NCBI RefSeq assembly: GCF_014646335.1
Contig: NZ_BMNG01000003.1
Span: 598,151 to 662,150 of the forward strand
From: Streptomyces lasiicapitis
GTDB taxonomy: Bacteria > Actinomycetota > Actinomycetes > Streptomycetales > Streptomycetaceae
Direction: 5' to 3'
Length of the DNA stretch: 64,000 nucleotides
Positions 27,748 through 35,562 of the stretch are shown here, piece by piece. The notes beneath the pieces were generated by a model. That model had not been told where the DNA came from and did not search any database. It saw only the letters and a list, made by a program, of their open reading frames with translations. The translations under genes and the position numbers were made by a program. Each line of letters opens with the position of its first letter. Position 1 is the first letter of the stretch.

Positions 27748-28662
27748 TCAGAGCTGGGCGCCGGAGAGCCGCTCGACGGCACGGAGCAGCGCCGAGTGGT
27801 CGAGGCCGCCGTCACCCTGCGTGCGCAGGCTCGCGACGAGCTGGGCGACCACGGCGCCGACGGGCAGGGCCGCGCCGACGTTGCGGGCGGCGTCCGTGAC
27901 GATGCCCATGTCCTTGTGGTGCAGGTCGATGCGGAAGCCCGGCTTGAAGTCGCGGTTGAGGAAGTTGTCCTTCTTGCGGGTCAGGACGGTCGACCCGGCG
28001 AGCCCGCCGTTGAGGACGTCCAGGGCCGCCTTCAGGTCCACGCCGGACTTCTCCAGGAAGACCACGGCCTCGGCGCACGCCTGGATGTTGACGGCGACGA
28101 TCAGCTGGTTCGCGGCCTTCACCGTCTGTCCCGAGCCGTGCGGGCCGCACAGCACGATGGTCTTGCCGAGCGCGTCGAGGAGCGGCTTGGCCGCGTCGAA
28201 GTCGGCCTGCTCGCCGCCGACCATGATGGAGAGCACGGCCTCGACGGCACCGGCCTCGCCACCGGACACCGGGGCGTCCAGGACGCGGATGCCCTTGTCC
28301 TTGGCGGCCTTGGCCAGGTCGACGGAGGTCTGCGGGGTGATCGACGACATGTCGACGAGCAGCGCGCCGGACTTCGCGTTCTCCAGGATGCCGTCCGGGC
28401 CGTACGCGATGGCCTCGACGTGCGGCGACGCGGGCACCATCGTGACGATCACGTCGGCGTCCTTGACGGCCTCGGCGATCGACGTGGCGGCGGTGCCGCC
28501 GGCCGCGGCGAGGCGGTCCAGCTTGTCCTGCTCCAGGGTGAAGCCGGTGACGGAGTAACCCGCCTTGATCAGGTTCTCGGACATGGGGGAGCCCATGATG
28601 CCGAGACCGATCCACGCGACCGCCGGGCGGGCCGGGTGGGAGGAATCAGCAAGGTTGCTCAT
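27748..28662 (-). CDS. glxR: 2-hydroxy-3-oxopropionate (tartronate semialdehyde) reductase
   Basis: 304 residues of the beta-hydroxyacid dehydrogenase family. WIGLGIMGSPMSENL is the Rossmann loop, DAPVSGGEAGA the substrate loop, and GSGQTVKAANQLIV carries the catalytic Lys. It reduces tartronate semialdehyde, the Gcl product, to D-glycerate with NAD(P)H. It follows hyi by 44 bp in the same unit, with a GAGAGG ribosome site. Its 3' end is followed by the catalase promoter on the same strand, so read-through is possible. Confidence 0.93.
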   Translation of the reverse strand: MSNLADSSHPARPAVAWIGLGIMGSPMSENLIKAGYSVTGFTLEQDKLDRLAAAGGTAATSIAEAVKDADVIVTMVPASPHVEAIAYGPDGILENAKSGALLVDMSSITPQTSVDLAKAAKDKGIRVLDAPVSGGEAGAVEAVLSIMVGGEQADFDAAKPLLDALGKTIVLCGPHGSGQTVKAANQLIVAVNIQACAEAVVFLEKSGVDLKAALDVLNGGLAGSTVLTRKKDNFLNRDFKPGFRIDLHHKDMGIVTDAARNVGAALPVGAVVAQLVASLRTQGDGGLDHSALLRAVERLSGAQL

Positions 28663-28706
28663 GAGGGTGCCTCTCTAAAAGCTTTCGTACGTCGATGAGT
28701 TGGCGC

Positions 28707-29540
28707 TCAGCGCGCGGCGCGGGCCTCGGCGGGCAGCCAGTCGAAGGATGCGGCGGCGTCGGCGGCCTTGTACTCCAGGCCGACCCACCCCTCGTAACCG
28801 GCCTTCCTGAGCTGGTCGAGGAGGCCTTCGAGGGGGAGCGATCCCGTCCCGGGGGCGCCGCGGCCGGGGTTGTCCGCGATCTGCACGTGGCCGGTCCTGT
28901 CGACGTACTGCTCGATGACCGAGGGCAGGTCCTCGCCGTTCATGGACAGGTGGTACAGGTCCATGAGGAACTTGGCGTTGCCGAGCCCGCTCGCGGCGTT
29001 CACCTTGTCCACGATCTCGATCGCCTTGGGCGCGCTCACGATCGGGCACTTGGGCGACTCGGGGGCGTTGAGCGCCTCGATCAGCAGGATCGCGCCCACG
29101 CGGTCGGCCTCGCGGGCGGCCAACACCAGGTTATCCAGGGCGAGTTGGTCCTGGACGGCCGGGTCCACGCCGTCGACGCGGTTGCCGTACAGGGCGTTCA
29201 GCGCCTTGCAGCCGAGCGACTGGGCGAAGTCCGCCGCCACCGCGAGGTTCGCGCGGAACTTCGCGCTCTCCTCGCCGGGGACGGACAGGGCGCCGCGGTC
29301 GGGGCCCGGCAGCTGTCCGGCGTAGAAGTTGAGGCCCACCAACCGCACGCCCGCGTCCTCGATCGCCTTCTTGAGGGCGTCGAGCTCGGACTGCTCGGGG
29401 GTGGGGGCGTCGACCCAGGGCCACCACAGCTCGACCGCGCCGAAGCCGGCCTTCGCGGCGGCCGCGGGCCGCTCCAGGAGCGGGAGCTCGGTGAAGAGGA
29501 TCGACAGGTTCACATTGAAGCGCTGGTCGGAGTATCCCAT
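28707..29540 (-). CDS. hyi: Hydroxypyruvate isomerase (TIM barrel)
   Basis: 277 residues, an AP-endonuclease-type (xylose isomerase-like) TIM barrel. The N-terminus FNVNLSILFTELPLLERPAAA, GFGAVELWWPW, then LIEALNAPESP and FLMDLYHLSMNGED contain the Glu, Asp and His metal ligands expected of Hyi. It interconverts hydroxypyruvate and tartronate semialdehyde, beside Gcl and GlxR. It is the first gene of the minus-strand unit and its upstream region carries the 38-bp box shared with gcl. Confidence 0.92.
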   Translation of the reverse strand: MGYSDQRFNVNLSILFTELPLLERPAAAAKAGFGAVELWWPWVDAPTPEQSELDALKKAIEDAGVRLVGLNFYAGQLPGPDRGALSVPGEESAKFRANLAVAADFAQSLGCKALNALYGNRVDGVDPAVQDQLALDNLVLAAREADRVGAILLIEALNAPESPKCPIVSAPKAIEIVDKVNAASGLGNAKFLMDLYHLSMNGEDLPSVIEQYVDRTGHVQIADNPGRGAPGTGSLPLEGLLDQLRKAGYEGWVGLEYKAADAAASFDWLPAEARAAR

Positions 29541-29555
29541 GGGGCTTCCGCGCTC

Positions 29556-29593
29556 CTTCCGTATTGCGGAAGTTCATTTCTGCTTGATGGAAG
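29556..29593 (-). promoter_or_regulatory. hyi promoter box (matches the gcl box)
   Basis: Read on the minus strand the segment begins CTTCCATCAAGCAGAA and ends with TTCCGCAATACGGAA, a near-perfect palindrome at + coordinates 29557-29571. It matches the gcl box at 30 of 38 positions. It lies 16-53 bp before the hyi start. Confidence 0.65.
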
Positions 29594-29664
29594 GTTGCAT
29601 CCGATCCGCGGAAGCTGTCAAGAGGGGCTGCCGGAAAATCAAGAGGCCGCGTTAAGTTGGCGCC

Positions 29665-29943
29665 GTGCGATTGAGAGTGGAGTTCACGACCGAGCCCTTC
29701 GACCTCGAAGAGGCCCCGCCCCACGCCCTGGCCGCCCGGGACGTCATCCAGGACGCGCAGCTGGACGCCGTGGACGTCGGCCCCTTCGGCAACACCGCCG
29801 AGGGCGACGTCGACGCGGTCCTGACGGCCGTCGACGCGATGCTGCGCCGGTCCCTCGGCGCCGGCGCCACCCGCGTCTCGCTCCAGGTCAACGTGATCGC
29901 GGAGTCGGGCGAGCGGGCCGAGCCGGGGGAGGTCGCCCGGTGA
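29665..29943 (+). CDS. Small thiamine-binding-like (PF01910-type) protein
   Basis: 92 residues. VDVGPFGNTAEGDVDAVLTAV and GATRVSLQVNVI match the pattern of the thiamine-binding/MTH1187-YkoF-like ferredoxin-fold proteins, which bind thiamine or a derivative. Interestingly the neighbouring gcl product needs thiamine diphosphate; a link is only inference. The gene is divergent from hyi and translationally coupled (GTGA) to the HTH gene that follows, so both are probably under the hyi-side promoter region. Start: ATG or the ribosome site is not clear; GTG at 29665 begins MRLRVEF. Confidence 0.65.
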   Translation: MRLRVEFTTEPFDLEEAPPHALAARDVIQDAQLDAVDVGPFGNTAEGDVDAVLTAVDAMLRRSLGAGATRVSLQVNVIAESGERAEPGEVAR

Positions 29944-30317
29944 CCGCCTTCGGGGACGACCCCTTCGCGACCGCGGTCAAGCCGCTGGTGGACGCCATGG
30001 GCGGCGAGATGCTGCCGCCCGGCGACGCGGGCCCGGACGACGTGGTCCTGTCCTGGCAGGGCGAGGACGTGCTCGCGGTGCGCCTGCCGCAGCTCGCCGA
30101 CTCCCTCGACCACATCCTGCTCGCCCTGGAGCGCAAGCGCGGCAAGCCCCTCGCGGAGCTCGACCGCAAGGCCAAGCAGGAGGTCGTACGGATACTCGAG
30201 GCCCGTGGCGCGTTCTCCGTGCGCCATGGCGTGGAGACCGTGGCGGGGGCCCTCGGGGTCAGCCGTTTCACCGTCTACAACTACCTGAACAGGGAAAACG
30301 CCGCGAAGGACAAGTAG
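29940..30317 (+). CDS. Small HTH (YheO C-terminal/HTH_22-like) regulator
   Basis: 125 residues from GTG at 29940, overlapping the previous stop. The C-terminal VVRILEARGAFSVRHGVETV and ALGVSRFTVYNYLNRE form the HTH_22-type DNA-binding domain of YheO/DauR-like regulators. The N-terminal half (AVKPLVDAMGGEMLPP) is shorter than a PAS domain and may be a dimerisation part. It sits between the glyoxylate and urate units, so it is a natural candidate for reading the shared promoter boxes. Target and effector are unknown. Confidence 0.7.
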   Translation: MTAFGDDPFATAVKPLVDAMGGEMLPPGDAGPDDVVLSWQGEDVLAVRLPQLADSLDHILLALERKRGKPLAELDRKAKQEVVRILEARGAFSVRHGVETVAGALGVSRFTVYNYLNRENAAKDK

Positions 30318-30369
30318 CCCCGCGAAGCGCGCCCCGCCGGGGGTGTGAGCGGCGTCACGCTGCGCAGCC

Positions 30370-30401
30370 AAGCCGTCACCCGCGTCGCGGGGTGGCGGCT
30401 T
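30370..30401 (+). terminator. Terminator before the urate operon
   Basis: AAGCCGTCACCC pairs with GGGTGGCGGCTT (one G-T pair) across an 8-base loop and is followed by CTTTGTT. It closes the small HTH unit. Confidence 0.75.
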
Positions 30402-30416
30402 CTTTGTTCAAATGAT

Positions 30417-30447
30417 TTCAACAAACTGTTGACGGGATGTTGTTGAA
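30417..30447 (+). promoter_or_regulatory. uraD promoter and operator-like palindromes
   Basis: TTCAACAAACTGTTGACG (30417-30434) contains TCAACA-AAC-TGTTGA and ends in a TTGACG -35 hexamer; TTAGCT lies 17 bp on. The outer arms TTCAACAA (30417-30424) and TTGTTGAA (30440-30447) form a second, wider palindrome. The 18-mer is identical to one before the catalase gene. Confidence 0.7.
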
Positions 30448-30497
30448 GGTCTTAGCTGTTCCGCAGCCCGTCCAGCACATGGCCACGGAGGCACCCC

Positions 30498-31010
30498 GTG
30501 ACTTCCCGTACGACACCGGGCCTGACCCGGTTCAACGCCCTGCCGGAGCCGGCGGCGACCGCCGCGCTCCACGAGGCCTGCGCCTCGTCGGCCTGGGGGA
30601 GCGCACTGCTCGCCCAGCGCCCCTTCACCACCGCCGAGGCCCTCTACGCAGCCAGTGACGCCGCCATGGCCGAGCTGACCGCCGACGACCTGGCCGAGGC
30701 GATGGCGGGGCACCCGCCGATCGGGCGCCCCAAGCCGGGAGACCCGACCTCGTCCCGCGAACAGGCGGGCATGGCCGGAGCGTCCGAGGACCTCAAGACC
30801 GAGATGCTCGACCTCAACCTGGCCTACCAGGACAAGTTCGGCCACGTCTTCCTCATCTGCGCCACCGGCCGTACCGGCGAGCAGATGCGGGACGCGGTCC
30901 GGGACCGGATCGGCAACTCGCCCGAGCAGGAGCGGGAGATCGTCCGCACCGAACTCGGCAAGATCAACCGCATCCGCCTGGCCCGCATCCTGGAAGAAGA
31001 CAACGCATGA
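30498..31010 (+). CDS. uraD: 2-oxo-4-hydroxy-4-carboxy-5-ureidoimidazoline decarboxylase
   Basis: 170 residues from GTG at 30498, six bases after GGAGG. GHPPIGRP holds the catalytic His-Pro motif, SREQAGM and FGHVFLICATGRTGEQM are the other family blocks. It decarboxylates OHCU, the third step from urate, to S-allantoin. It is first in the uraD-uraH-pucL operon, in reverse order to the reactions, and overlaps uraH by an ATGA. Confidence 0.94.
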   Translation: MTSRTTPGLTRFNALPEPAATAALHEACASSAWGSALLAQRPFTTAEALYAASDAAMAELTADDLAEAMAGHPPIGRPKPGDPTSSREQAGMAGASEDLKTEMLDLNLAYQDKFGHVFLICATGRTGEQMRDAVRDRIGNSPEQEREIVRTELGKINRIRLARILEEDNA

Positions 31011-31414
31011 GCACCGACACCACGGCCTCCGTGTCCACGCACATCCTGGACACCAGCGTCGGCCGCCCCGCCGAGGGCGTCGCCATCACCCTCGCCGCCC
31101 GCGGCGGCGACGGCGCGGACTGGGCCCTGCTCGGCGGCTCGGCGACGGACGCGGACGGGCGCTGCAAGGACCTGCCGGCGCTGCCGGTCGGTACCACGCA
31201 CGTACGCCTCGACTTCGCCGTCGAGTCGTACTTCCTGAGCAAGCAAGACAAGAAGGCCGAGGCGCAGCAGGACGCCCCCGCGAATCGGGACAGCGGTGCG
31301 AGCGGTGTGTTCTTCCCCGAGGTGGCGATCACGTTCGCCGTCGTGCCGGGCGAGCACTACCACGTACCGCTGCTGCTCAACCCGTTCGGCTACTCCGTTT
31401 ACCGAGGGAGCTAG
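31007..31414 (+). CDS. uraH: 5-hydroxyisourate hydrolase (transthyretin-like)
   Basis: 135 residues. STHILDTSVGRPAEGV carries the first active-site His, HYHVPLLLNPFGYSVYRGS is the diagnostic C-terminus ending in YRGS. It hydrolyses 5-hydroxyisourate to OHCU. It is slightly longer than usual (about 110-120) owing to a charged insertion, SKQDKKAEAQQDAPANRDSG, between two strands, which contains a Lys/Gln/Ala run. The start overlaps the uraD stop. Confidence 0.94.
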   Translation: MSTDTTASVSTHILDTSVGRPAEGVAITLAARGGDGADWALLGGSATDADGRCKDLPALPVGTTHVRLDFAVESYFLSKQDKKAEAQQDAPANRDSGASGVFFPEVAITFAVVPGEHYHVPLLLNPFGYSVYRGS

Positions 31415-31419
31415 CAGAC

Positions 31420-32391
31420 ATGAACAACGATTCCCGCCGGGCCCGCCCGGTGATCCTGGGGCAGAACCAGTACGGCAAGGCCGAGAACCGCGTCGTCAAG
31501 ATCACGCGTGACGGCGACACGCACCACATCAAGGACCTCAACGTCTCCGTCGCCCTCTCCGGCGACCTGGACGACGTGCACTACAGCGGCTCGAACGCCA
31601 ACTGCCTGCCGACGGACACCACGAAGAACACCTGCTTCGCGTTCGCCAAGGAATACGGCATCGAGTCCGCCGAGCAGTACGGCATCCACCTCGCGCGGCA
31701 CTTCGTGGACAGCCAGCCCTCCATCCACCGGGCGCGCATCCGCATCGAGGAGTACGCCTGGGAGCGCATCTCGGCCTCCGACTCCAACTCGCAGTTCATC
31801 GGCGCCGACGAGGTCAAGCACTCCTTCGTGCGCAAGGGCCAGGAGACGCGCGTCGCCCAGATCACGTACTCCGCCGAAGGTGACGGGCAGGCGCACTTCG
31901 AGGTCCTCAGCGGTCTGAAGGACCTGACCGTGATGAACTCCACCAACTCCGAGTTCTGGGGCTACATCAAGGACAAGTACACGACGCTCAAGGAGGACTA
32001 CGACCGCATCCTGGCGACCTCCCTTTCGACGTGGTGGCGGCACAACTGGACCAGTGACGAGCAGCGCATGCCGCACTGGGAGAAGTCCTACGAGCAGGCC
32101 AAGAAGCACATCCTGCAGGCCTTCGTGGAGACGTACTCCCTGTCGCTCCAGCAGACGCTGTACCAGATGGGCACGCGGGTCCTGAACAACCGCGGCGAGA
32201 TCGACGAGATCCGCTTCTCCGCGCCCAACAAGCACCACTTCCGCCAGGATCTCTCCTTCTGCGGCCTCGACAACGAGGCCAAGGACGGCGCCGTCTACTA
32301 CGCCGCCGACCGTCCCTACGGCCTCATCGAGGCCACCATCCTGCGCGAAGGCAGCGAGGCGAGGATCCCGGTCGACATGACCAACCTCTGA
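31420..32391 (+). CDS. pucL: Urate oxidase (uricase)
   Basis: 323 residues, a T-fold uricase. GQNQYGKAENRVVKITR carries the catalytic Lys, CLPTDTTKNTCFAFAKE the catalytic Thr, and RHNWTSDEQRMPHW a conserved His. It oxidises urate with O2 to 5-hydroxyisourate and H2O2 without a cofactor. The gene follows uraH by 5 bp; a 12-bp-stem hairpin follows it. The peroxide product gives reason for a co-regulated catalase. Confidence 0.95.
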   Translation: MNNDSRRARPVILGQNQYGKAENRVVKITRDGDTHHIKDLNVSVALSGDLDDVHYSGSNANCLPTDTTKNTCFAFAKEYGIESAEQYGIHLARHFVDSQPSIHRARIRIEEYAWERISASDSNSQFIGADEVKHSFVRKGQETRVAQITYSAEGDGQAHFEVLSGLKDLTVMNSTNSEFWGYIKDKYTTLKEDYDRILATSLSTWWRHNWTSDEQRMPHWEKSYEQAKKHILQAFVETYSLSLQQTLYQMGTRVLNNRGEIDEIRFSAPNKHHFRQDLSFCGLDNEAKDGAVYYAADRPYGLIEATILREGSEARIPVDMTNL

Positions 32392-32399
32392 CGCGGGAC

Positions 32400-32431
32400 G
32401 CGCGCCCCGGCACCTGACGGCCGGGGCGCGC
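32400..32431 (+). terminator. Intercistronic hairpin after uricase
   Basis: GCGCGCCCCGGC and GCCGGGGCGCGC form a perfect 12-bp stem with an 8-base loop, no T-run following. It probably attenuates or stabilises the transcript between uricase and the permease. Confidence 0.65.
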
Positions 32432-32453
32432 CACACCGGAGGGAACGAAAGGC

Positions 32454-33890
32454 ATGGCACAGCCCGCAATACCTGACGGAGACTCAACTCCCGTCTGTCG
32501 CTCCGTGGATGAGGGCAGCCCGGTGGACGAGGGCAGCCCGGTGGACGAGTGCCACCCGGTGGACGAGAAGCTCCACCCCTCGCGGCTCGTCCCCGCCGCG
32601 CTCCAGCACATCGCCGCCATGTACGCGGGCGTCGTCACCCCTCCGCTCATCATCGGCCAGGCCGTCGGCCTCGACACCGCCGCCCAGACCCGGCTGATCG
32701 CCGCGAGCCTGCTCATCGCCGGTCTCGCCACCCTCCTGCAGACCCTCGGCGTCAAAGGAGTCGTGGGCAACCGCCTGCCGTTCGTGAACGCCGCCTCCTC
32801 GGCGGGCATCGCGCCCATCCTCGCCATCGCCGAGAACAGCGCGACGGGACACCAACTCCCCGCCATCTACGGCGCGGTGATGGTCGCGGGCGTCTTCTGC
32901 CTCGCCGTCGGCCCCTTCTTCGGGCGTCTCCTGCGCTTCTTCCCGCCGCTCGTCACCGGCGTCGTCATCACCCTCATCGGCGTGACGCTGATGCCCGTGC
33001 CCGTCACCTGGGCGCAGGGCGGCGACAAGGAGGCCGCCGACTTCGGCGACATGCGCTCCCTCGCGCTCGCCGCCTTCACGCTCGCCGTGATCCTGCTCTT
33101 CCAGCGCTTCGGCCGCGGCTTCCTCAAGCAAGTCGCCCTGCTCATGGGCCTGTTGGTGGGCACACTCGCCGCGATCCCGTTCGGGATGGCCGACTTCGCC
33201 GCGCTGAAGTCCGCGCCCGTCGCCGCCGTCCCCACGCCGTTCGCCTTCGGCGCCCCCGAGTTCCAGCCCGCCGCGATCCTGTCCCTGTGCATCGTGATGC
33301 TCGTCCTGATGACCGAGTCCAGCGCCGGCATGCTCGCCCTCGGCGAGATCTGCGAACGCAAGACCGATGGGAAGACCATCACCCGCGGTCTGCGCACCGA
33401 CGGCATCGCCACCCTCGTCGGCCCGGTCTTCGGCGGCTTCCCGACCTCCGCGTTCGCGCAGAACGTCGGCGTCGTCTCCCTGACACGTGTACGCAGCCGC
33501 TACGTCGTCGCCGTCGCGGGCGGGGCGCTCCTCGTCCTCGGCGCCTTCCCGGCGCTCGGCGCGGTCGTCAGCCTCGTACCGATGCCGGTGCTCGGCGGCG
33601 CGGGCATCGTCCTCTTCGGCTCCATCGCGGTCAGCGGCATCCGTACGCTCTCCGAGGCGGGCCTTGACGACAGCTCCAACATCATCCTGGTGGCCGTGTC
33701 GCTCGGGGCGGGCATCATCCCGCTCGCCGCGCCCGCCTTCTACGCCGACTTCCCCGCCTGGGCGCAGACCGTGCTCGGCTCCGGCATCAGCGCGGGCGCG
33801 CTCACCGCGGTCTCGCTCAACCTGTTCTTCCACCACCTCGGCACCCGTGGCACCGCGCAGAACGCGGCCGCGGCACTCAAATCTTCCTAG
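32454..33890 (+). CDS. NCS2 (uracil/xanthine-type) nucleobase permease
   Basis: 478 residues, about 14 membrane segments after a 45-residue cytoplasmic leader. The NCS2 signatures are present: QHIAAMYAGVVTPPLIIG (span 1 His), MLVLMTESSAGMLALGEI (span 8 Glu) and AFAQNVGVVSLTRVRSR (the QNxGxxxxTR motif). It imports a purine with protons, most likely urate or xanthine since it follows uricase. The leader contains SPVDEG repeats encoded by 18-bp tandem DNA units. It is followed by the deaminase gene after 42 bp. Confidence 0.93.
   Translation: MAQPAIPDGDSTPVCRSVDEGSPVDEGSPVDECHPVDEKLHPSRLVPAALQHIAAMYAGVVTPPLIIGQAVGLDTAAQTRLIAASLLIAGLATLLQTLGVKGVVGNRLPFVNAASSAGIAPILAIAENSATGHQLPAIYGAVMVAGVFCLAVGPFFGRLLRFFPPLVTGVVITLIGVTLMPVPVTWAQGGDKEAADFGDMRSLALAAFTLAVILLFQRFGRGFLKQVALLMGLLVGTLAAIPFGMADFAALKSAPVAAVPTPFAFGAPEFQPAAILSLCIVMLVLMTESSAGMLALGEICERKTDGKTITRGLRTDGIATLVGPVFGGFPTSAFAQNVGVVSLTRVRSRYVVAVAGGALLVLGAFPALGAVVSLVPMPVLGGAGIVLFGSIAVSGIRTLSEAGLDDSSNIILVAVSLGAGIIPLAAPAFYADFPAWAQTVLGSGISAGALTAVSLNLFFHHLGTRGTAQNAAAALKSS
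32505..32567 (+). repeat. 18-bp tandem repeat in the permease leader
   Basis: Three and a half 18-bp units based on GTGGACGAGGGCAGCCCG encode VDEGSP repeats at the permease N-terminus. Confidence 0.85.
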
Positions 33891-33932
33891 GGTCATGCCG
33901 TGCCCACATCGCCACTCACCAAAGGAAGCACC

Positions 33933-35333
33933 ATGGCAGCATCGGCAACCCCCGAAGGCGCGGCGGCGCGCATCGTCATCGAGAACTGCGCCATCGCGAC
34001 CGTGGACGCCAACGACACCGAGTACGCCTCGGGGTACGTGGTCGTCGCGGGCAACACGATCGAGTCGATCGGCGCCGGGAAGGCCCCCGAGGGCCTGGAG
34101 AACGTCGTACGCCGTGTCGACGGCACCGGCCACCTGGTCACCCCCGGCCTGGTGAACACCCACCACCACTTCTACCAGTGGATCACCCGCGGCCTGGCCA
34201 CCGACCACAACCTCTTCAACTGGCTGGTGGCGCTGTACCCGACGTGGGCGCGCATCGACGAGGACATGGTCCGCGCCGCCGCGCAGGGCTCCCTCGGCAT
34301 GATGGCCCGCGGTGGCGTCACCACCGCCATGGATCACCACTACGTCTACCCCAAGGGTTCCGGCGACCTGTCCGGCGCCATCATCGGGGCGGCCCGCGAG
34401 ATGGGCGTGCGCTTCACCCTGGCGCGCGGCTCCATGGACCGCAGCGAGAAGGACGGCGGCCTGCCGCCGGACTTCGCCGTCGAGACCCTCGAAGGCGCGC
34501 TCGCCGCCACCGAGGAGACCGTCAAGAAGCACCACGACGCGTCCTTCGGCGCCATGACGCAGGTGGCTGTCGCCCCCTGCTCGCCCTTCTCCGTCTCCAC
34601 CGAACTCATGAAGCAGGGCGCCGAGTTGGCGCGCCGCCTCGGTGTACGCCTGCACACCCACGGGTCCGAGACGGTCGAGGAGGAGAAGTTCTGCCACGAG
34701 CTGTTCGGCCTGGGCCCGACCGACTACTTCGCGTCCACCGGCTGGCTCGGTGAGGACGTGTGGATGGCGCACTGCGTCCACATGAACGACTCCGACATCG
34801 AGGCCTTCGCGCGCACCGGCACCGGTGTCGCCCACTGCCCCTCCTCCAACGCCCGCCTCGCCGCCGGCATCGCCCGCGTCCCGGACATGCTCGCGGCGGG
34901 CGTCCCCGTCGGCCTCGGCGTGGACGGCACCGCGTCCAACGAGTCCGGCGAACTGCACACCGAACTGCGCAACGCGCTCCTCATCAACCGCCTGGGCGCC
35001 CACAAGGAAGCCGCCCTGAACGCCCGTCAGGCCCTGCGCCTGGGGACGTACGGCGGAGCCCAGGTCCTCGGCCGCGCGAGCCAGATCGGCTCGCTGGAGG
35101 CCGGCAAGCTCGCCGACCTGGTCCTCTGGAAGATCGACGGCATCGGGCACTCCTCGATCGCCGACCCGGTCACCGCCATCGTCTTCGGCGCGGCCGCGCC
35201 GGTGACCCTCTCCCTCGTCAACGGCGAGCCGGTGGTCGAGAACGGCCGCCTGCTGCACGTCGACGAGGACGCCATCGCCCGCGTCACGCGGGACGAGGCC
35301 CAGCGACTCGCGCGCATCACCGCCGAGAGCTGA
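33933..35333 (+). CDS. 8-oxoguanine/guanine deaminase-type amidohydrolase
   Basis: 466 residues from ATG at 33933, chosen over a GTG at 33900 because AAAGGAAG precedes it. NTHHHFYQWITRGLA (HxH metal site), HTHGSE, AHCVHMND and GVDGTASNESG (metal Asp) identify the cytosine-deaminase-like amidohydrolases. The N-T-H-H-H-F-Y-Q start and LFNWLVALYPTWARIDED are closest in my memory to 8-oxoguanine deaminase. That enzyme yields urate directly from 8-oxoguanine; guanine deaminase would yield xanthine. Being flanked by two nucleobase permeases and downstream of uricase supports a purine substrate. Exact specificity is uncertain. Confidence 0.82.
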   Translation: MAASATPEGAAARIVIENCAIATVDANDTEYASGYVVVAGNTIESIGAGKAPEGLENVVRRVDGTGHLVTPGLVNTHHHFYQWITRGLATDHNLFNWLVALYPTWARIDEDMVRAAAQGSLGMMARGGVTTAMDHHYVYPKGSGDLSGAIIGAAREMGVRFTLARGSMDRSEKDGGLPPDFAVETLEGALAATEETVKKHHDASFGAMTQVAVAPCSPFSVSTELMKQGAELARRLGVRLHTHGSETVEEEKFCHELFGLGPTDYFASTGWLGEDVWMAHCVHMNDSDIEAFARTGTGVAHCPSSNARLAAGIARVPDMLAAGVPVGLGVDGTASNESGELHTELRNALLINRLGAHKEAALNARQALRLGTYGGAQVLGRASQIGSLEAGKLADLVLWKIDGIGHSSIADPVTAIVFGAAAPVTLSLVNGEPVVENGRLLHVDEDAIARVTRDEAQRLARITAES

Positions 35334-35343
35334 CCCCTGGATC

Positions 35344-35444
35344 TCCGGTCGGGGGGGACGGCCCCCGACCGGACTCGAGCAGCCGAGCGGGCTGCTCGAG
35401 TGCCGCCCCGGAACGTGGCCCAAAGCTTCACGTTGCCGGGGCGG
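35344..35444 (+). terminator. Three consecutive hairpins between deaminase and second permease
   Basis: Stem 1: TCCGGTCGGGGG with CCCCCGACCGGA (35344-35373). Stem 2: CTCGAGCAGC with GCTGCTCGAG (35374-35400). Stem 3: CCGCCCCGG plus AACGTG with CACGTT plus CCGGGGCGG, one bulged G (35403-35444). The first is a good terminator. The other two may be a leader structure for the permease gene. Confidence 0.65.
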
Positions 35445-35562
35445 TCAGTACTACCTGGGCGCTTCACAACCGCATAACGAGCAAGTCCTTGCATCACGCA
35501 CCACCTCCCAGAAGCGCGTGCCGGTCCGCAGCCGGCACAGGAAAACAGACGGAGGAGCCGCA

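Noticed and set aside
32484..35423. Long minus-strand open frame (979 codons) across the permease and deaminase genes
   Set aside because: It is an antisense shadow of two well-identified + strand genes, rich in Gly/Arg/Asp/Ala as expected from complementary high-GC codons, with no family match.
35403..35562. Purine riboswitch before the second permease
   Set aside because: The leader has strong stems but I see no conserved three-way-junction core of purine or xanthine riboswitches; kept only as an unexplained leader.
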